A DNA stretch of 64,000 nucleotides. It comes from Thioalkalicoccus limnaeus (lineage in GTDB: Bacteria > Pseudomonadota > Gammaproteobacteria > Chromatiales > Chromatiaceae). The DNA lies in contig NZ_JBDKXB010000016.1 in assembly GCF_041197575.1 (NCBI RefSeq), positions 1-64,000 of the forward strand, read 5' to 3'. Below, one piece after another: positions 26,112 through 34,949 of this stretch. The notes below the pieces were generated by a model, which was given only the letters and a program-made list of their open reading frames with translations, was not told the DNA's origin and made no database searches. Within the stretch, counting starts at the first letter, position 1, and the number at the start of each line of letters is the position of its first letter. Both the position numbers and the translations under genes were made by a program.

Positions 26112-26666
26112 TCAGTCGAACAGATTGTCGAAGGCCCGGGAAAAGGTTTTATAAGCTTCGTAGCCGTCCTTGTCCATGACCTGGTCGATGACCCAGCGGT
26201 TATCGTCGACCCGGCCCATCAGCGACTGGATCTCGTGGCCTAAGTGGCGCAAGAACGCATAACTCGGACCATCCTCCGCCAATTGGAAGGCGGCGTACTC
26301 GTCGGAACGCTGGTTCAGCCGCTCGATGAAGGGGCGGCCATAGTCGCCGGAGCCGAACAGGTCCAGGCTGTTGTCCTGGACATGCTCGGTGACCCTGGCC
26401 GCGAACTGCGTGATCAGCGTGCGTCGATCCGTCTCATCGAGACGGCGATGCGCGAGCCGATCGGCGATCTGGATCAGGAATACCAGATATTCCTCGATCA
26501 CATCGATCCGTTGTCGATCGTCTCGGTAGACGAAGCGTTCGCAGTGCAGATTGATCGCTTTGTCCAGCGCGATGCGCCAGGCGATGAAGGCCAGGGCGCC
26601 GGCGATCTCGGGCAAAGATCGCTCGGCGTCCTCATTCATCCAGTGGCTCTTGATTCTCAGCGCCAT
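26112..26666 (-). CDS. Conserved-looking hypothetical protein
   Basis: A 184-residue soluble, acidic, helix-rich protein (MALRIKSHWMNEDAERSLPE; IAGALAFIAWRIALDKAINL; ends FSRAFDNLFD). There is no signal peptide, and no metal or nucleotide motif was found. It starts four bases after the stop of mepA on the same strand, so it is probably the last gene of the HPt-mepA transcription unit. Function unknown. Confidence 0.65.
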   Translation of the reverse strand: MALRIKSHWMNEDAERSLPEIAGALAFIAWRIALDKAINLHCERFVYRDDRQRIDVIEEYLVFLIQIADRLAHRRLDETDRRTLITQFAARVTEHVQDNSLDLFGSGDYGRPFIERLNQRSDEYAAFQLAEDGPSYAFLRHLGHEIQSLMGRVDDNRWVIDQVMDKDGYEAYKTFSRAFDNLFD

Positions 26667-26669
26667 CGT

Positions 26670-27509
26670 TCAGGGTCCGTAGAGCAAAGCCTGGCACGCG
26701 GCAGGCATCGGATCCGGCTGGCGCGCACCGCCAGGCGCCGGCGGCCGACGTGCTTCATCGCTGAACCACCAGGCGAGTTCCGCGCCGCAGCCGTCGCCAA
26801 CCGGTAGCGGGGGGGTCGCGATACACTCGGGGCTGCTCGGTGGACAGGCCAGGCGGACATGGAAATGGGCATCGTGTCCGCGCCAGGGTCGCACACGACG
26901 TAGCCATTCGCGATCACCGGTTTCGCTTTCGCACAGCGCACGCTTGATGACCGGATTGACGAAGATTCGGTCCACGCGCGGATCCGTGGCCGCGGCCTGG
27001 AGCAGGAAACGCTGGGGCGGGCCCCAGTGGACGCTGAGCCCGGACCCATCCGGCTGCACCATGCTGGGCAAGGCCCCGATGTCGCCGGCACGCCAGGCAA
27101 CGCTTTGCATCGTCGGCACCAGTCGAAACCAGATGTCGACATCCAGGCCGTTCTGGTGGCTGACGTGCAGGGAATCCATCAGCCCCCCGCGCGGCTGCGC
27201 CAGATCGCCGACGAGCATGACGAGATCCTGGTGACGGGCCAGCCGTTCGCCCAGATCCTCGACGAATTCGACCAGTCTCGGGTAGCCGTGGTAGCGGTTT
27301 CTTTCGCGGCGAATGCTCAGATACCCGACGCCCGCCTCGGGCAGCGCGACGGCGCCGGCTACGCAACCATTCGCCGCTGCGCCGATCACGGCCGGTGGGC
27401 CGGCACTCGGGGTCGTGATCCCGGCCCAGGGACTGGCCTCGGCGACACCGGCCACGAGCGCCGTCACCACGAGGATGAACCCAATGCGTCGCGCGCGGCC
27501 GATCTGCAT
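26670..27509 (-). CDS. mepA: Penicillin-insensitive murein endopeptidase
   Basis: MepA is a periplasmic LAS-type zinc peptidase that cuts D-Ala-mDAP crosslinks. The metal-binding motifs are visible: SHQNGLDVDIWFRL in the middle and GHDAHFHVRLACP near residue 225. Several cysteines in the C-terminal part could form the family's disulfides. ATG 27509 is chosen because it is preceded by AAGGGC at good spacing and gives a clean signal peptide (MQIGRARRIGFILVVTALVA, cleavage after AEA). A longer start at ATG 27569 would add 20 residues and begin seven bases after the HPt gene. Product about 279 residues, close to E. coli MepA. Confidence 0.9.
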   Translation of the reverse strand: MQIGRARRIGFILVVTALVAGVAEASPWAGITTPSAGPPAVIGAAANGCVAGAVALPEAGVGYLSIRRERNRYHGYPRLVEFVEDLGERLARHQDLVMLVGDLAQPRGGLMDSLHVSHQNGLDVDIWFRLVPTMQSVAWRAGDIGALPSMVQPDGSGLSVHWGPPQRFLLQAAATDPRVDRIFVNPVIKRALCESETGDREWLRRVRPWRGHDAHFHVRLACPPSSPECIATPPLPVGDGCGAELAWWFSDEARRPPAPGGARQPDPMPAACQALLYGP

Positions 27510-27576
27510 CCCGGCCCTTACCGCGACGACGTCGCCTCCGGAAGGCACGATGCGGGTCGAACTACTCATGTCTCGA

Positions 27577-27945
27577 TCATCCCCGTTCAGGCAAGTCTTG
27601 CACCAGTTGCATCAGGCCCCGGGCGGCCTCGTCGACACGCGCCATGTCCACGCGGAGATCCGCGCCGGATCCAGCCGCTTGCTCCAAGGCCGCCAACGCC
27701 CGATCGAGCGCCGGCACGCCGCAATAGCGGGTCGCGCCGCGAAGGCGGTGAGCCATCTCGACCACCTCGGTCTCCATCCCCATGTCGACGGCACGCCGAA
27801 TTCGTGCCAGATCGTCGGGCAGGGCCACGACCAACGCCGCCAACAGGTCGGCGGCGAGGGCGGCATCGCCGCCGGCCGCGGCTTGTGCTGCGGCCTCGTC
27901 GCGAACCTGGTCATCCGGTGCTTCCTCGCGGTGCCATCCCATCAT
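27577..27945 (-). CDS. Stand-alone HPt-domain phosphotransfer protein
   Basis: A 122-residue protein whose C-terminal two thirds match a histidine phosphotransfer domain. The phospho-acceptor is His66 in EMAHRLRGATRYCGVP, the form found in BarA-type HPt domains. It would relay phosphate between a hybrid kinase and a response regulator, neither of which is in the window. ATG 27945 has GGGAG nine bases upstream; a GTG two codons earlier is possible. It is followed directly by mepA, hinting at shared transcription. Confidence 0.8.
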   Translation of the reverse strand: MMGWHREEAPDDQVRDEAAAQAAAGGDAALAADLLAALVVALPDDLARIRRAVDMGMETEVVEMAHRLRGATRYCGVPALDRALAALEQAAGSGADLRVDMARVDEAARGLMQLVQDLPERG

Positions 27946-28205
27946 AGCCACCTACTCCCGTGTTCGGACCAGCCCGGGTGATACCGGTATCCGGCAAGAG
28001 ACCTCGAAGTCATCGTCCATCGCGGCACCGGCAACCGGTCCACGGCGTTGCTGACCTCCCGGCACCCCTTTTAACGCGCCCCCGCCTGGTTTAGCAAGAT
28101 TTCCAGTCTCTCTTGCCCGCCCTGTCCCTTCCTTTTGCCCTCGCGAACCAACTGTTGCACAATCGTGTCGGTCAATAGCTTCTTGTGATCGCTCGATCGT
28201 TACCG

Positions 28206-29096
28206 ATGACCCTGCCCACAATCGAGGACTTCGTCGGCCGCACGCCATTGGTGCGGTTGCAGCGCCTTCCGGGCGCGACCGGCAACCAACTGCTCGTCAA
28301 ACTGGAGGGCAGCAATCCGGCCGGTTCAGTCAAGGATCGCCCGGCAGTGCGGATGATCCAGGGTGCCGAGGGCCGCGGCGAGATCCAGCCGGGCGACACC
28401 CTGATCGAGGCGACCAGCGGTAACACCGGGATCGCGTTGGCGATGGCCGCGGCGATCAAGGGCTACCGGATGGTCCTGATCATGCCCGAGCACATGAGTC
28501 GTGAACGGCGGGCGGTGATGCGCAGCTTCGGTGCCGAGATCATCCTGACACCGCGTGCCGGCAGTATGGAGGCCGCGATCGACCTGGCCAACGAGATGGC
28601 GGCGCGCGGCGAAGGGCGGCGCCTCGATCAGTTCGCGAACCCCGACAACCCGGCCGCGCATTACGAAACCACCGGCCCCGAGATCTGGCGCGACACCGAT
28701 GGCGGTGTGACCCATTTCGTCAGCGCGATGGGCACTACCGGCACCATCATGGGGACCGGGCGCTATCTGAAGGAACATAACCCGGCGATCCAGATCGTCG
28801 GGGTCCAGCCGGCGGAGGGTGCCAGCATCCCGGGGATCCGGCGCTGGCCGGAAGCCTATCTCCCGAAGATCTACGATCCCGCGCGGGTCGATCGCATCAT
28901 CGACGTCTCCCAGGCTCAGGCCGAGCAGACGGCGCGCGATCTCGCGTCCCGGGAAGGCATCTTCGCTGGGATCTCGTCGGGTGGTGCGGTTGCGGCGGCG
29001 CTCGCACTATCGGCCGAGGTCCAGGATGCGATTATCGTCGCGATCATCTGTGACCGGGGCGATCGCTATCTGTCGACCGGCGTCTTCCCCGATTAA
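28206..29096 (+). CDS. cysM: Cysteine synthase B (O-acetylserine/thiosulfate sulfhydrylase)
   Basis: A 296-residue PLP enzyme of cysteine synthesis. The lysine that binds PLP is Lys43 in NPAGSVKDRP. The phosphate/substrate loop TSGNTGIALAMAAAIKGY and the C-terminal GISSGGAVAAAL follow. The sequence pattern (PNNPAAHYETTGPEIW-like block, here DNPAAHYETTGPEIW) fits CysM rather than CysK. CysM can use thiosulfate, giving S-sulfocysteine. ATG 28206 matches the family N-terminus; a GTG seven codons earlier exists. It is 11 bases from rlmD, an arrangement common in gammaproteobacteria. The 260 bases before it carry no gene. Confidence 0.94.
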   Translation: MTLPTIEDFVGRTPLVRLQRLPGATGNQLLVKLEGSNPAGSVKDRPAVRMIQGAEGRGEIQPGDTLIEATSGNTGIALAMAAAIKGYRMVLIMPEHMSRERRAVMRSFGAEIILTPRAGSMEAAIDLANEMAARGEGRRLDQFANPDNPAAHYETTGPEIWRDTDGGVTHFVSAMGTTGTIMGTGRYLKEHNPAIQIVGVQPAEGASIPGIRRWPEAYLPKIYDPARVDRIIDVSQAQAEQTARDLASREGIFAGISSGGAVAAALALSAEVQDAIIVAIICDRGDRYLSTGVFPD

Positions 29097-29107
29097 CGGC
29101 CAGGCTC

Positions 29108-30448
29108 ATGACCCGCAAACGCAAAGCGCTGCCCGAGACGCCGATCGAGGTCGAGATCGAATCCTTGACCCATGACGGACGCGGGCTAGCCCATGTCGAC
29201 GGCAAGGCCCTGTTCGTCGATGGGGCCTTGGCTGGCGAACGGGTCAGTGTTCGCTATACCCGTTGTCAGCGACGCTTCGACGAGGGGCGGGTCGTGGCCG
29301 TGCATGAGGCAGCACCGGAACGGGTCACCCCGCGCTGTCCCCATTTCGGTGTCTGCGGCGGCTGTTGCCTGCAACACATGGCAGCGGGCGCGCAGATCGG
29401 TATGAAACAGCGGATCCTCGCCGACGTCTTGAAACGGATCGGGCAGGTGACGCCCGAGACTTGGCTGGATCCCCTGTCGGCCGAATCCTGGGGCTATCGG
29501 CGCAAGGCGCGGCTCGGGGTCCGCTATGTCGCGAAGAAAGGCCGTGTGCTGGTCGGTTTTCGTGAGCGCGGAACCTCGTTCATCACCGACCTGACCCGTT
29601 GCGAGATCCTTCATCCTTCGGTCGGTGAGCAGATCGCAGCCATCGCCGACGCGTTGCAGCCGCTGGCGATCCGTGCGCAGATTCCGCAGATCGAGTTTGC
29701 GATGGGTGACGGACCAGGGGTCCTCGTCGTGCGTGCGCTGACCCCGCCGGGACCGGCCGATCAAGCGCGACTCGTCGCGCTCGGGGCTGCGACCGGTTTG
29801 CACATCTATCTCCAAGAGGGTGGTGTCGACAGCATCCGGCCACTACCTGGGCAAGAGGCCGCTCTGCACTATGAGTTGCCTCGTCATGCGGTTCGCATCG
29901 GTTTCGAGCCGACCGACTTCACGCAGGTCAATCTGCCACTCAATCGCCTGATGGTCGATCGAGCGCTCGAGTTGCTCGATCCGCAACCCGACGAAGCGGT
30001 GCTGGATCTCTTCTGCGGCCTGGGGAATTTCACGTTGCCGCTCGCGCGTCGCGCCGGTCGGGTCGTCGGCGTCGAAGGGGATCCCGGGCTGGTCACGCGG
30101 GCGCGCCGCAACGCCGAACGCAATCAGATCACGCAGGCTCATTTCGAGGCCGCCGATCTGTATGGCGACGAAGTCGCCCGAGCGCCCTGGCTTCAGGAGC
30201 GCTTCTCGAAGGCCCTCCTCGATCCGCCGCGCAGCGGAGCACTTGCGGTACTCGATTGGCTACCCCGTCTCGGTGTGCGACGGATCCTCTACGTGTCCTG
30301 CTACCCCACGACCCTCGCCCGCGATGCCGATCGGTTGGTCAATGGCCTCGGCTATCGCCTGGTCGCCGCTGGCGCGATGGACATGTTCCCGCACACGGGG
30401 CATCTGGAATCGATGGCCCTGTTCGAGCGCGACGCGCCGACGCCCTGA
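29108..30448 (+). CDS. rlmD: 23S rRNA (uracil-1939-C5)-methyltransferase
   Basis: A 446-residue SAM-dependent enzyme. An N-terminal TRAM domain (residues about 10-70) precedes the iron-sulfur cysteines in CPHFGVCGGCCLQHM. The Rossmann methyltransferase domain has LDLFCGLGNFTLPLA and ends with the catalytic Cys in ILYVSCYPTTLARD, then MFPHTGHLE. The length matches RlmD. It lies immediately downstream of cysM and is followed by a short tandem repeat that starts five bases after the stop. Confidence 0.95.
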   Translation: MTRKRKALPETPIEVEIESLTHDGRGLAHVDGKALFVDGALAGERVSVRYTRCQRRFDEGRVVAVHEAAPERVTPRCPHFGVCGGCCLQHMAAGAQIGMKQRILADVLKRIGQVTPETWLDPLSAESWGYRRKARLGVRYVAKKGRVLVGFRERGTSFITDLTRCEILHPSVGEQIAAIADALQPLAIRAQIPQIEFAMGDGPGVLVVRALTPPGPADQARLVALGAATGLHIYLQEGGVDSIRPLPGQEAALHYELPRHAVRIGFEPTDFTQVNLPLNRLMVDRALELLDPQPDEAVLDLFCGLGNFTLPLARRAGRVVGVEGDPGLVTRARRNAERNQITQAHFEAADLYGDEVARAPWLQERFSKALLDPPRSGALAVLDWLPRLGVRRILYVSCYPTTLARDADRLVNGLGYRLVAAGAMDMFPHTGHLESMALFERDAPTP

Positions 30449-30452
30449 TCGG

Positions 30453-30488
30453 GGGCCTGGGATCAGGGGCCTGGGATCAGGGGCCTGG
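30453..30488. repeat. 14-base tandem repeat
   Basis: GGGCCTGGGATCAG occurs twice in full (30453-30466 and 30467-30480), followed by its first eight bases (30481-30488), just after the rlmD stop. Copy number may vary by slippage. No function is apparent. Confidence 0.85.
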
Positions 30489-30616
30489 TCGACACTGACC
30501 GATCATCGACTGCGTGGTCGAGTGCCGTGCTGATTCCCTGGCATGATGCCCGAGAGCCCGCGTCGTGTCAGAGCACCTGTAACCCCTTGGATGGCTTCGC
30601 ATGGCGCCGGCATCGG

Positions 30617-30796
30617 TCATTCACCGGCCTCGACGACGACTCCCTGGCCATCGAGACCTTCGACGATGACGAGCTTGCCGAGCGTCGGATGGCGCACCGC
30701 GGTCACGGTGTATGCCTCGGTCTCCTTGGTCAACACGATGTGCCCTTCATCCTTCAGATCCTGCAACAAGGTCTGTTCGGCGTCGAATGCACGCAT
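30617..30796 (-). CDS. 59-residue hypothetical protein
   Basis: A short gene with a strong ribosome site: GGAGGACC just before ATG 30796. The product begins MRAFDAEQTLLQDLKDEG and continues as a compact alpha-beta soluble protein (HIVLTKETEAYTVTAVRHP, LGKLVIVEGLDGQGVVVE), ending AGE. It has no cysteine, membrane segment or known motif. It is divergent from gyrA and convergent with rlmD. The consistent codon usage and strong ribosome site make it a likely real gene of unknown role. Confidence 0.6.
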   Translation of the reverse strand: MRAFDAEQTLLQDLKDEGHIVLTKETEAYTVTAVRHPTLGKLVIVEGLDGQGVVVEAGE

Positions 30797-31090
30797 CGTT
30801 TGGTCCTCCTCATCGATCAGTGGGCCAGGACAGTGGCAGTGGGTCAGGGCGAGCCATTTCGTGCCGCCGGGGTTCTCGGCGGCCGCAGCCGCTCGCTAGG
30901 ACCCTGTCGAGCCGGCATCGGTGACCTCGGTTCGAAGCTGTGAGCGGCCGGGGACATCGCGAAGCCAGGTGTCCGTGGTAATATTAAGTGTTTCCCAATC
31001 CGCTCGCCCGAGGTGCTTCCACCGGGACGCCTGCGCCACGATAACAGGGTGCGCGGAGGCCCGCCCCCAGTCAACGGTCCGTGGGTGCCG

Positions 31091-31107
31091 CTGGAGTGGC
31101 ACTCCAG
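31091..31107. promoter_or_regulatory. Inverted repeat in the gyrA leader
   Basis: CTGGAGTG, one G, then CACTCCAG form a perfect inverted repeat about 75 bases before the gyrA start. It could be an operator or fold as a short leader hairpin. A TAATAT at about 30981-30986 is a candidate -10 further upstream, with no clear -35. The rest of the 380-base gap between the small gene and gyrA shows nothing recognisable. Confidence 0.3.
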
Positions 31108-31179
31108 TGCCCGACCTGACGGGGTCCGCCGTTCGTCGCTGTGGTGCGGCGCGGCCTTTTTTCTTGGTTCAACACGCTC

Positions 31180-33789
31180 ATGCCGGAGTTTGCAAAAGAA
31201 GTTCTGCCCGTCAACCTGGAAGACGAGATGCGGCAATCCTACCTCGATTACGCGATGAGCGTGATCGTGGGTCGGGCCCTGCCCGATGTCCGGGACGGTC
31301 TCAAACCGGTTCATCGTCGTGTCCTCTTCGCGATGAATGAACTGGGCAACGATTGGAACAAACCCTACAAGAAATCGGCCCGCGTCGTCGGCGACGTCAT
31401 CGGTAAATACCACCCGCATGGCGACACCGCGGTCTATGACACCATCGTCCGCATGGCGCAGACCTTCTCGATGCGGTACATGCTCATCGACGGTCAGGGC
31501 AACTTCGGTTCGGTCGACGGCGACGCCCCGGCGGCGATGCGTTACACCGAGGTTCGGATGGCGCGAATCGCCCACGCGCTGCTCGATGATCTCGACAAGG
31601 AGACGGTCGATTTCGTTCCGAACTACGACAACACCGAGAACGAACCTGCGGTTCTGCCGGCGCGCTTTCCCAATCTCTTGGTCAACGGCTCCTCGGGCAT
31701 CGCCGTTGGCATGGCGACGAACATCCCGCCACACAACCTCGGTGAGATCATCGAGGCCTGTCTTCTGTTGATCGAGGACCCGCAGGTCGGGCTCGAGGGG
31801 CTGCTGGAGCGGGTTCCGGGTCCGGATTTCCCGACCGCCGGATTGATCAACGGCATCCGTGGCATCCGCGAGGCCTATCAAACCGGCCGCGGGCGGGTCG
31901 TGATGCGCGCCCGCACCCACACCGAGACCGAAAAGCGCAGCGGTCGCGAGGCCATCATCGTCACCGAGCTCCCTTATCAGGTCAATAAGGCTCGCTTGCT
32001 CAAGAGCATGGCCGATCTGGTCAAGGACAAGAAGATCGAAGGCATCGCCGAGTTGCGCGACGAATCCGACAAGGACGGAATGCGGATCGTCATCGAGCTC
32101 AAGCGCGACTGTTATCCGGACGTGCTGCTGAACAACCTCTATCAGCACACGCAGATGCAGACGGTGTTCGGCATCAATATGGTGGCGCTGGTCGATGGTC
32201 GCCCGCGTCTGTTGAACCTCAAGCAGATGCTCGAATACTTCCTGCGCCATCGCCGCGATGTAGTGACCCGCCGGACCCTGTTCGAGCTACGCAAGGCTCG
32301 CGACCGCGCCCATGTCCTCGAGGGTTTGGCCGTGGCCTTGGCGAACCTCGATGAGGTGATCGCGCTGATCCGTGCCGCGGCAACGCCGGCGGAAGCCAAG
32401 GCTGGGCTCCTGGCGCGGGCCTGGCGGCCTGGTGCCGTGATCGGGATGCTCGAGCGCACCGGAGCCACCGAGACTCGGCCCGAGGACCTGGCCGCCGGCC
32501 TGGGTCTCGGCGACGACGGCTATCGCCTCAGCGAGACCCAGGCCCAGGCGATCCTTGACCTGCGTCTGCATCGCCTGACCGGTCTGGAACAGGACAAGAT
32601 CCTCAAAGAGTTCGAGGAGATTCTCGAGAAGATCGCCGAGCTTCTGTTGATCCTCTCGAGCCCGGACCGGCTGATGCAGGTGATCCGCGATGAACTGACG
32701 GCGATCCGCGATCAGTTCGGCGACGCACGCCGGACCGAAATCCTCATCGATCACGCGGACCTGACGCTCGAGGATCTGATCGCGCCGGAGGACATGGTCG
32801 TGACCATGTCGCACCTCGGCTACGTCAAGGCTCAGCTGCTCAGCGAGTATCAGGCGCAGCGGCGTGGCGGCAAGGGACGCAGCGCGACCACGATCAAGGA
32901 CGAGGATTTCATCGATCGCATCTTTGTCGCCAATTCGCTCGATACGGTACTCTGCTTCTCGAGTCGCGGCCGCGTCTACTGGCTCAAGGTCTACGAGCTG
33001 CCGCAGGCCAGCCGCAATGCGCGCGGCCGCCCGATGGTCAATCTGCTTCCGCTGGAGCAGGGCGAGCGGATCAATGCGGTGCTGCCGGTCCGCGGCTATG
33101 AAGAGGGCTACTTCGTATTCATGGCCACCAGTGCCGGCACCGTCAAGAAGACCCCGCTCAAGGACTTTTCGCGGCCGCTATCGCGCGGCATCATCGCGAT
33201 CGATCTGCGTCCGGATGAGTACCTCGTTGGCGTGGCGATCACCGATGGCCAGCAGGACCTGATGCTCTTCTCGTCGGCGGGCAAGGCGGTGCGTTTCAAC
33301 GAAGCCGAGGTTCGCGCGATGGGCCGAACCGCGCACGGCGTCCGTGGTATCCAATTGGGCGACGAACAACGGGTGATCGCACTGCTGGTCGCCGAGCCGG
33401 GTACCGTGCTGACCGTGACCGAGAACGGCTACGGCAAACGGACCCCGGTCGAGGACTTCCCCACCAAGGGCCGCGGGATCAAAGGGGTCATCTCGATCCG
33501 TACCTCGGCGCGTAACGGGGCCCAGGTCGGTGCCGTGCTGGTGCGGCCCGAGGATGAGATCATGCTGATCACGGTGCGCGGCACGCTGGTGCGGACCGCG
33601 GTGGGGGGGATCCCGGTGCTGGGTCGAGATACCCAGGGCGTCAAGCTGATCAACCTCGGCGATGGCGAGAGGCTCGCCTATGTCGAGCGGATCGTCGCCC
33701 TCGAGAATGGGGATGAGCCGACCGAGAATGGGGCCAGCGATGGCGATGACCCTGCCGCCAACGGCGATGCCGACCAAGCGGCCGATTGA
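31180..33789 (+). CDS. gyrA: DNA gyrase subunit A
   Basis: GyrA is the 869-residue breakage-reunion subunit of gyrase. The N-terminus (MPEFAKEVLPVNLEDEMRQS), the active-site Tyr122 in MRYTEVRM and the C-terminal beta-pinwheel with QRRGGKGRS (GyrA box) are visible. The quinolone-resistance region reads HPHGDTAVYDTIVRM: Thr83 in place of the E. coli Ser83, with Asp87 kept. Thr occurs naturally at this site in some bacteria. ATG 31180 is the family start; the 13-residue upstream extension is not conserved. It heads the serC-serA-pheA-hisC-tyrA run. Confidence 0.98.
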   Translation: MPEFAKEVLPVNLEDEMRQSYLDYAMSVIVGRALPDVRDGLKPVHRRVLFAMNELGNDWNKPYKKSARVVGDVIGKYHPHGDTAVYDTIVRMAQTFSMRYMLIDGQGNFGSVDGDAPAAMRYTEVRMARIAHALLDDLDKETVDFVPNYDNTENEPAVLPARFPNLLVNGSSGIAVGMATNIPPHNLGEIIEACLLLIEDPQVGLEGLLERVPGPDFPTAGLINGIRGIREAYQTGRGRVVMRARTHTETEKRSGREAIIVTELPYQVNKARLLKSMADLVKDKKIEGIAELRDESDKDGMRIVIELKRDCYPDVLLNNLYQHTQMQTVFGINMVALVDGRPRLLNLKQMLEYFLRHRRDVVTRRTLFELRKARDRAHVLEGLAVALANLDEVIALIRAAATPAEAKAGLLARAWRPGAVIGMLERTGATETRPEDLAAGLGLGDDGYRLSETQAQAILDLRLHRLTGLEQDKILKEFEEILEKIAELLLILSSPDRLMQVIRDELTAIRDQFGDARRTEILIDHADLTLEDLIAPEDMVVTMSHLGYVKAQLLSEYQAQRRGGKGRSATTIKDEDFIDRIFVANSLDTVLCFSSRGRVYWLKVYELPQASRNARGRPMVNLLPLEQGERINAVLPVRGYEEGYFVFMATSAGTVKKTPLKDFSRPLSRGIIAIDLRPDEYLVGVAITDGQQDLMLFSSAGKAVRFNEAEVRAMGRTAHGVRGIQLGDEQRVIALLVAEPGTVLTVTENGYGKRTPVEDFPTKGRGIKGVISIRTSARNGAQVGAVLVRPEDEIMLITVRGTLVRTAVGGIPVLGRDTQGVKLINLGDGERLAYVERIVALENGDEPTENGASDGDDPAANGDADQAAD

Positions 33790-33818
33790 CAGCAACAGTT
33801 TCGAACGGAGATTCAACG

Positions 33819-34901
33819 ATGTCCCGACCTTTCAATTTCAGTGCGGGTCCGGCCATGCTGCCCGAGCTCGTGCTGCGGCGTGCGATGGACGAGATGCTCG
33901 ATTGGCACGGCAGCGGCATGTGCGTCGCCGAGATGAGCCATCGCGGCAAAGAGTTCATGTCGATTGCCGAGCGGGCCGAGGCCGATTTGCGCGACTTGCT
34001 CGCGATCCCGGCGAACTACAAGGTCCTCTTCCTGCAGGGCGGGGCCTCGAGCCAATTCGCGATGATCCCGATGAATCTGCTCGGGCGCGGCAACGGTGCC
34101 GACTATCTGAACACGGGTTCCTGGTCGAAGAAGGCGATCGCCGAGGCCAAGCGCTTCGGCCCGGTCCATGTCGCCGCGACGACCGAGGCGAGCCGTTTCA
34201 CCCGGGCGCCGGCGCAGGACGAGCTCGCGCTGCGTGATGAGGCCGCCTATGTCCACTACACGCCGAACGAGACGATCGAAGGGGTCGAGTTTCCCTATGT
34301 CCCCGAGGTCGGCGACAAGCCGCTGGTCGCGGACATGTCGTCGACGATCCTGTCGCGACCGATCGAGGTCGCGCGCTTCGGCCTGATCTACGCGGGCGCC
34401 CAGAAGAACATCGGTCCAGCCGGCTTGACGATCGTCATCGTGCGCGAGGATCTGATCGGCTCGCCCATCGCCGGCGCGCCGACGATGTTCGATTACCGCA
34501 CCCATGCCGACAACGATTCGATGTACAACACGCCGCCGACCTATGCCTGGTACTTGGCTGGATTGGTCTTCGCGTGGCTCAAGGATCTGGGCGGGCTCCA
34601 GGCGATGGCGGAGATCAACGAACGCAAGGCCGCGGCGCTTTATGCCGCGATCGATGAATCCGGCTTCTATGCCAACCCGGTCGATCCGAGCGCCCGCTCC
34701 TGGATGAACGTGCCCTTCACGTTGGCCGATCCGGATCTCGATGCGACCTTCCTGACCGAGGCCAAGGCGGCGGGGCTCCTGACGCTGAAGGGGCACCGCT
34801 CGGTCGGTGGGATGCGCGCAAGTATCTACAATGCGATGCCGGAGGAGGGGGTGCGGGCCCTGATCACCTTCATGCAGGACTTCGAACGCCGCTACGGCTG
34901 A
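33819..34901 (+). CDS. serC: Phosphoserine aminotransferase
   Basis: SerC (360 residues) is a PLP aminotransferase that makes 3-phosphoserine, and also acts in pyridoxine synthesis. It starts MSRPFNFSAGPAMLPE, the canonical N-terminus. It contains MSHRGKEF, LFLQGGASSQF and the PLP lysine in YAGAQKNIGPAG near residue 197, and ends with GGMRASIYNAMPEEGV. It lies 29 bases after gyrA and 48 before serA, as part of a serine/aromatic operon. Confidence 0.97.
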   Translation: MSRPFNFSAGPAMLPELVLRRAMDEMLDWHGSGMCVAEMSHRGKEFMSIAERAEADLRDLLAIPANYKVLFLQGGASSQFAMIPMNLLGRGNGADYLNTGSWSKKAIAEAKRFGPVHVAATTEASRFTRAPAQDELALRDEAAYVHYTPNETIEGVEFPYVPEVGDKPLVADMSSTILSRPIEVARFGLIYAGAQKNIGPAGLTIVIVREDLIGSPIAGAPTMFDYRTHADNDSMYNTPPTYAWYLAGLVFAWLKDLGGLQAMAEINERKAAALYAAIDESGFYANPVDPSARSWMNVPFTLADPDLDATFLTEAKAAGLLTLKGHRSVGGMRASIYNAMPEEGVRALITFMQDFERRYG

Positions 34902-34949
34902 CCCTGTCGTCGCTGTACCCAAACCCGTTCCAGTCCTGTGAGAACCCCG

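Noticed and set aside
30844..32250. A 468-codon minus-strand frame opposite gyrA
   Set aside because: Antisense shadow of gyrA with no recognisable motif.
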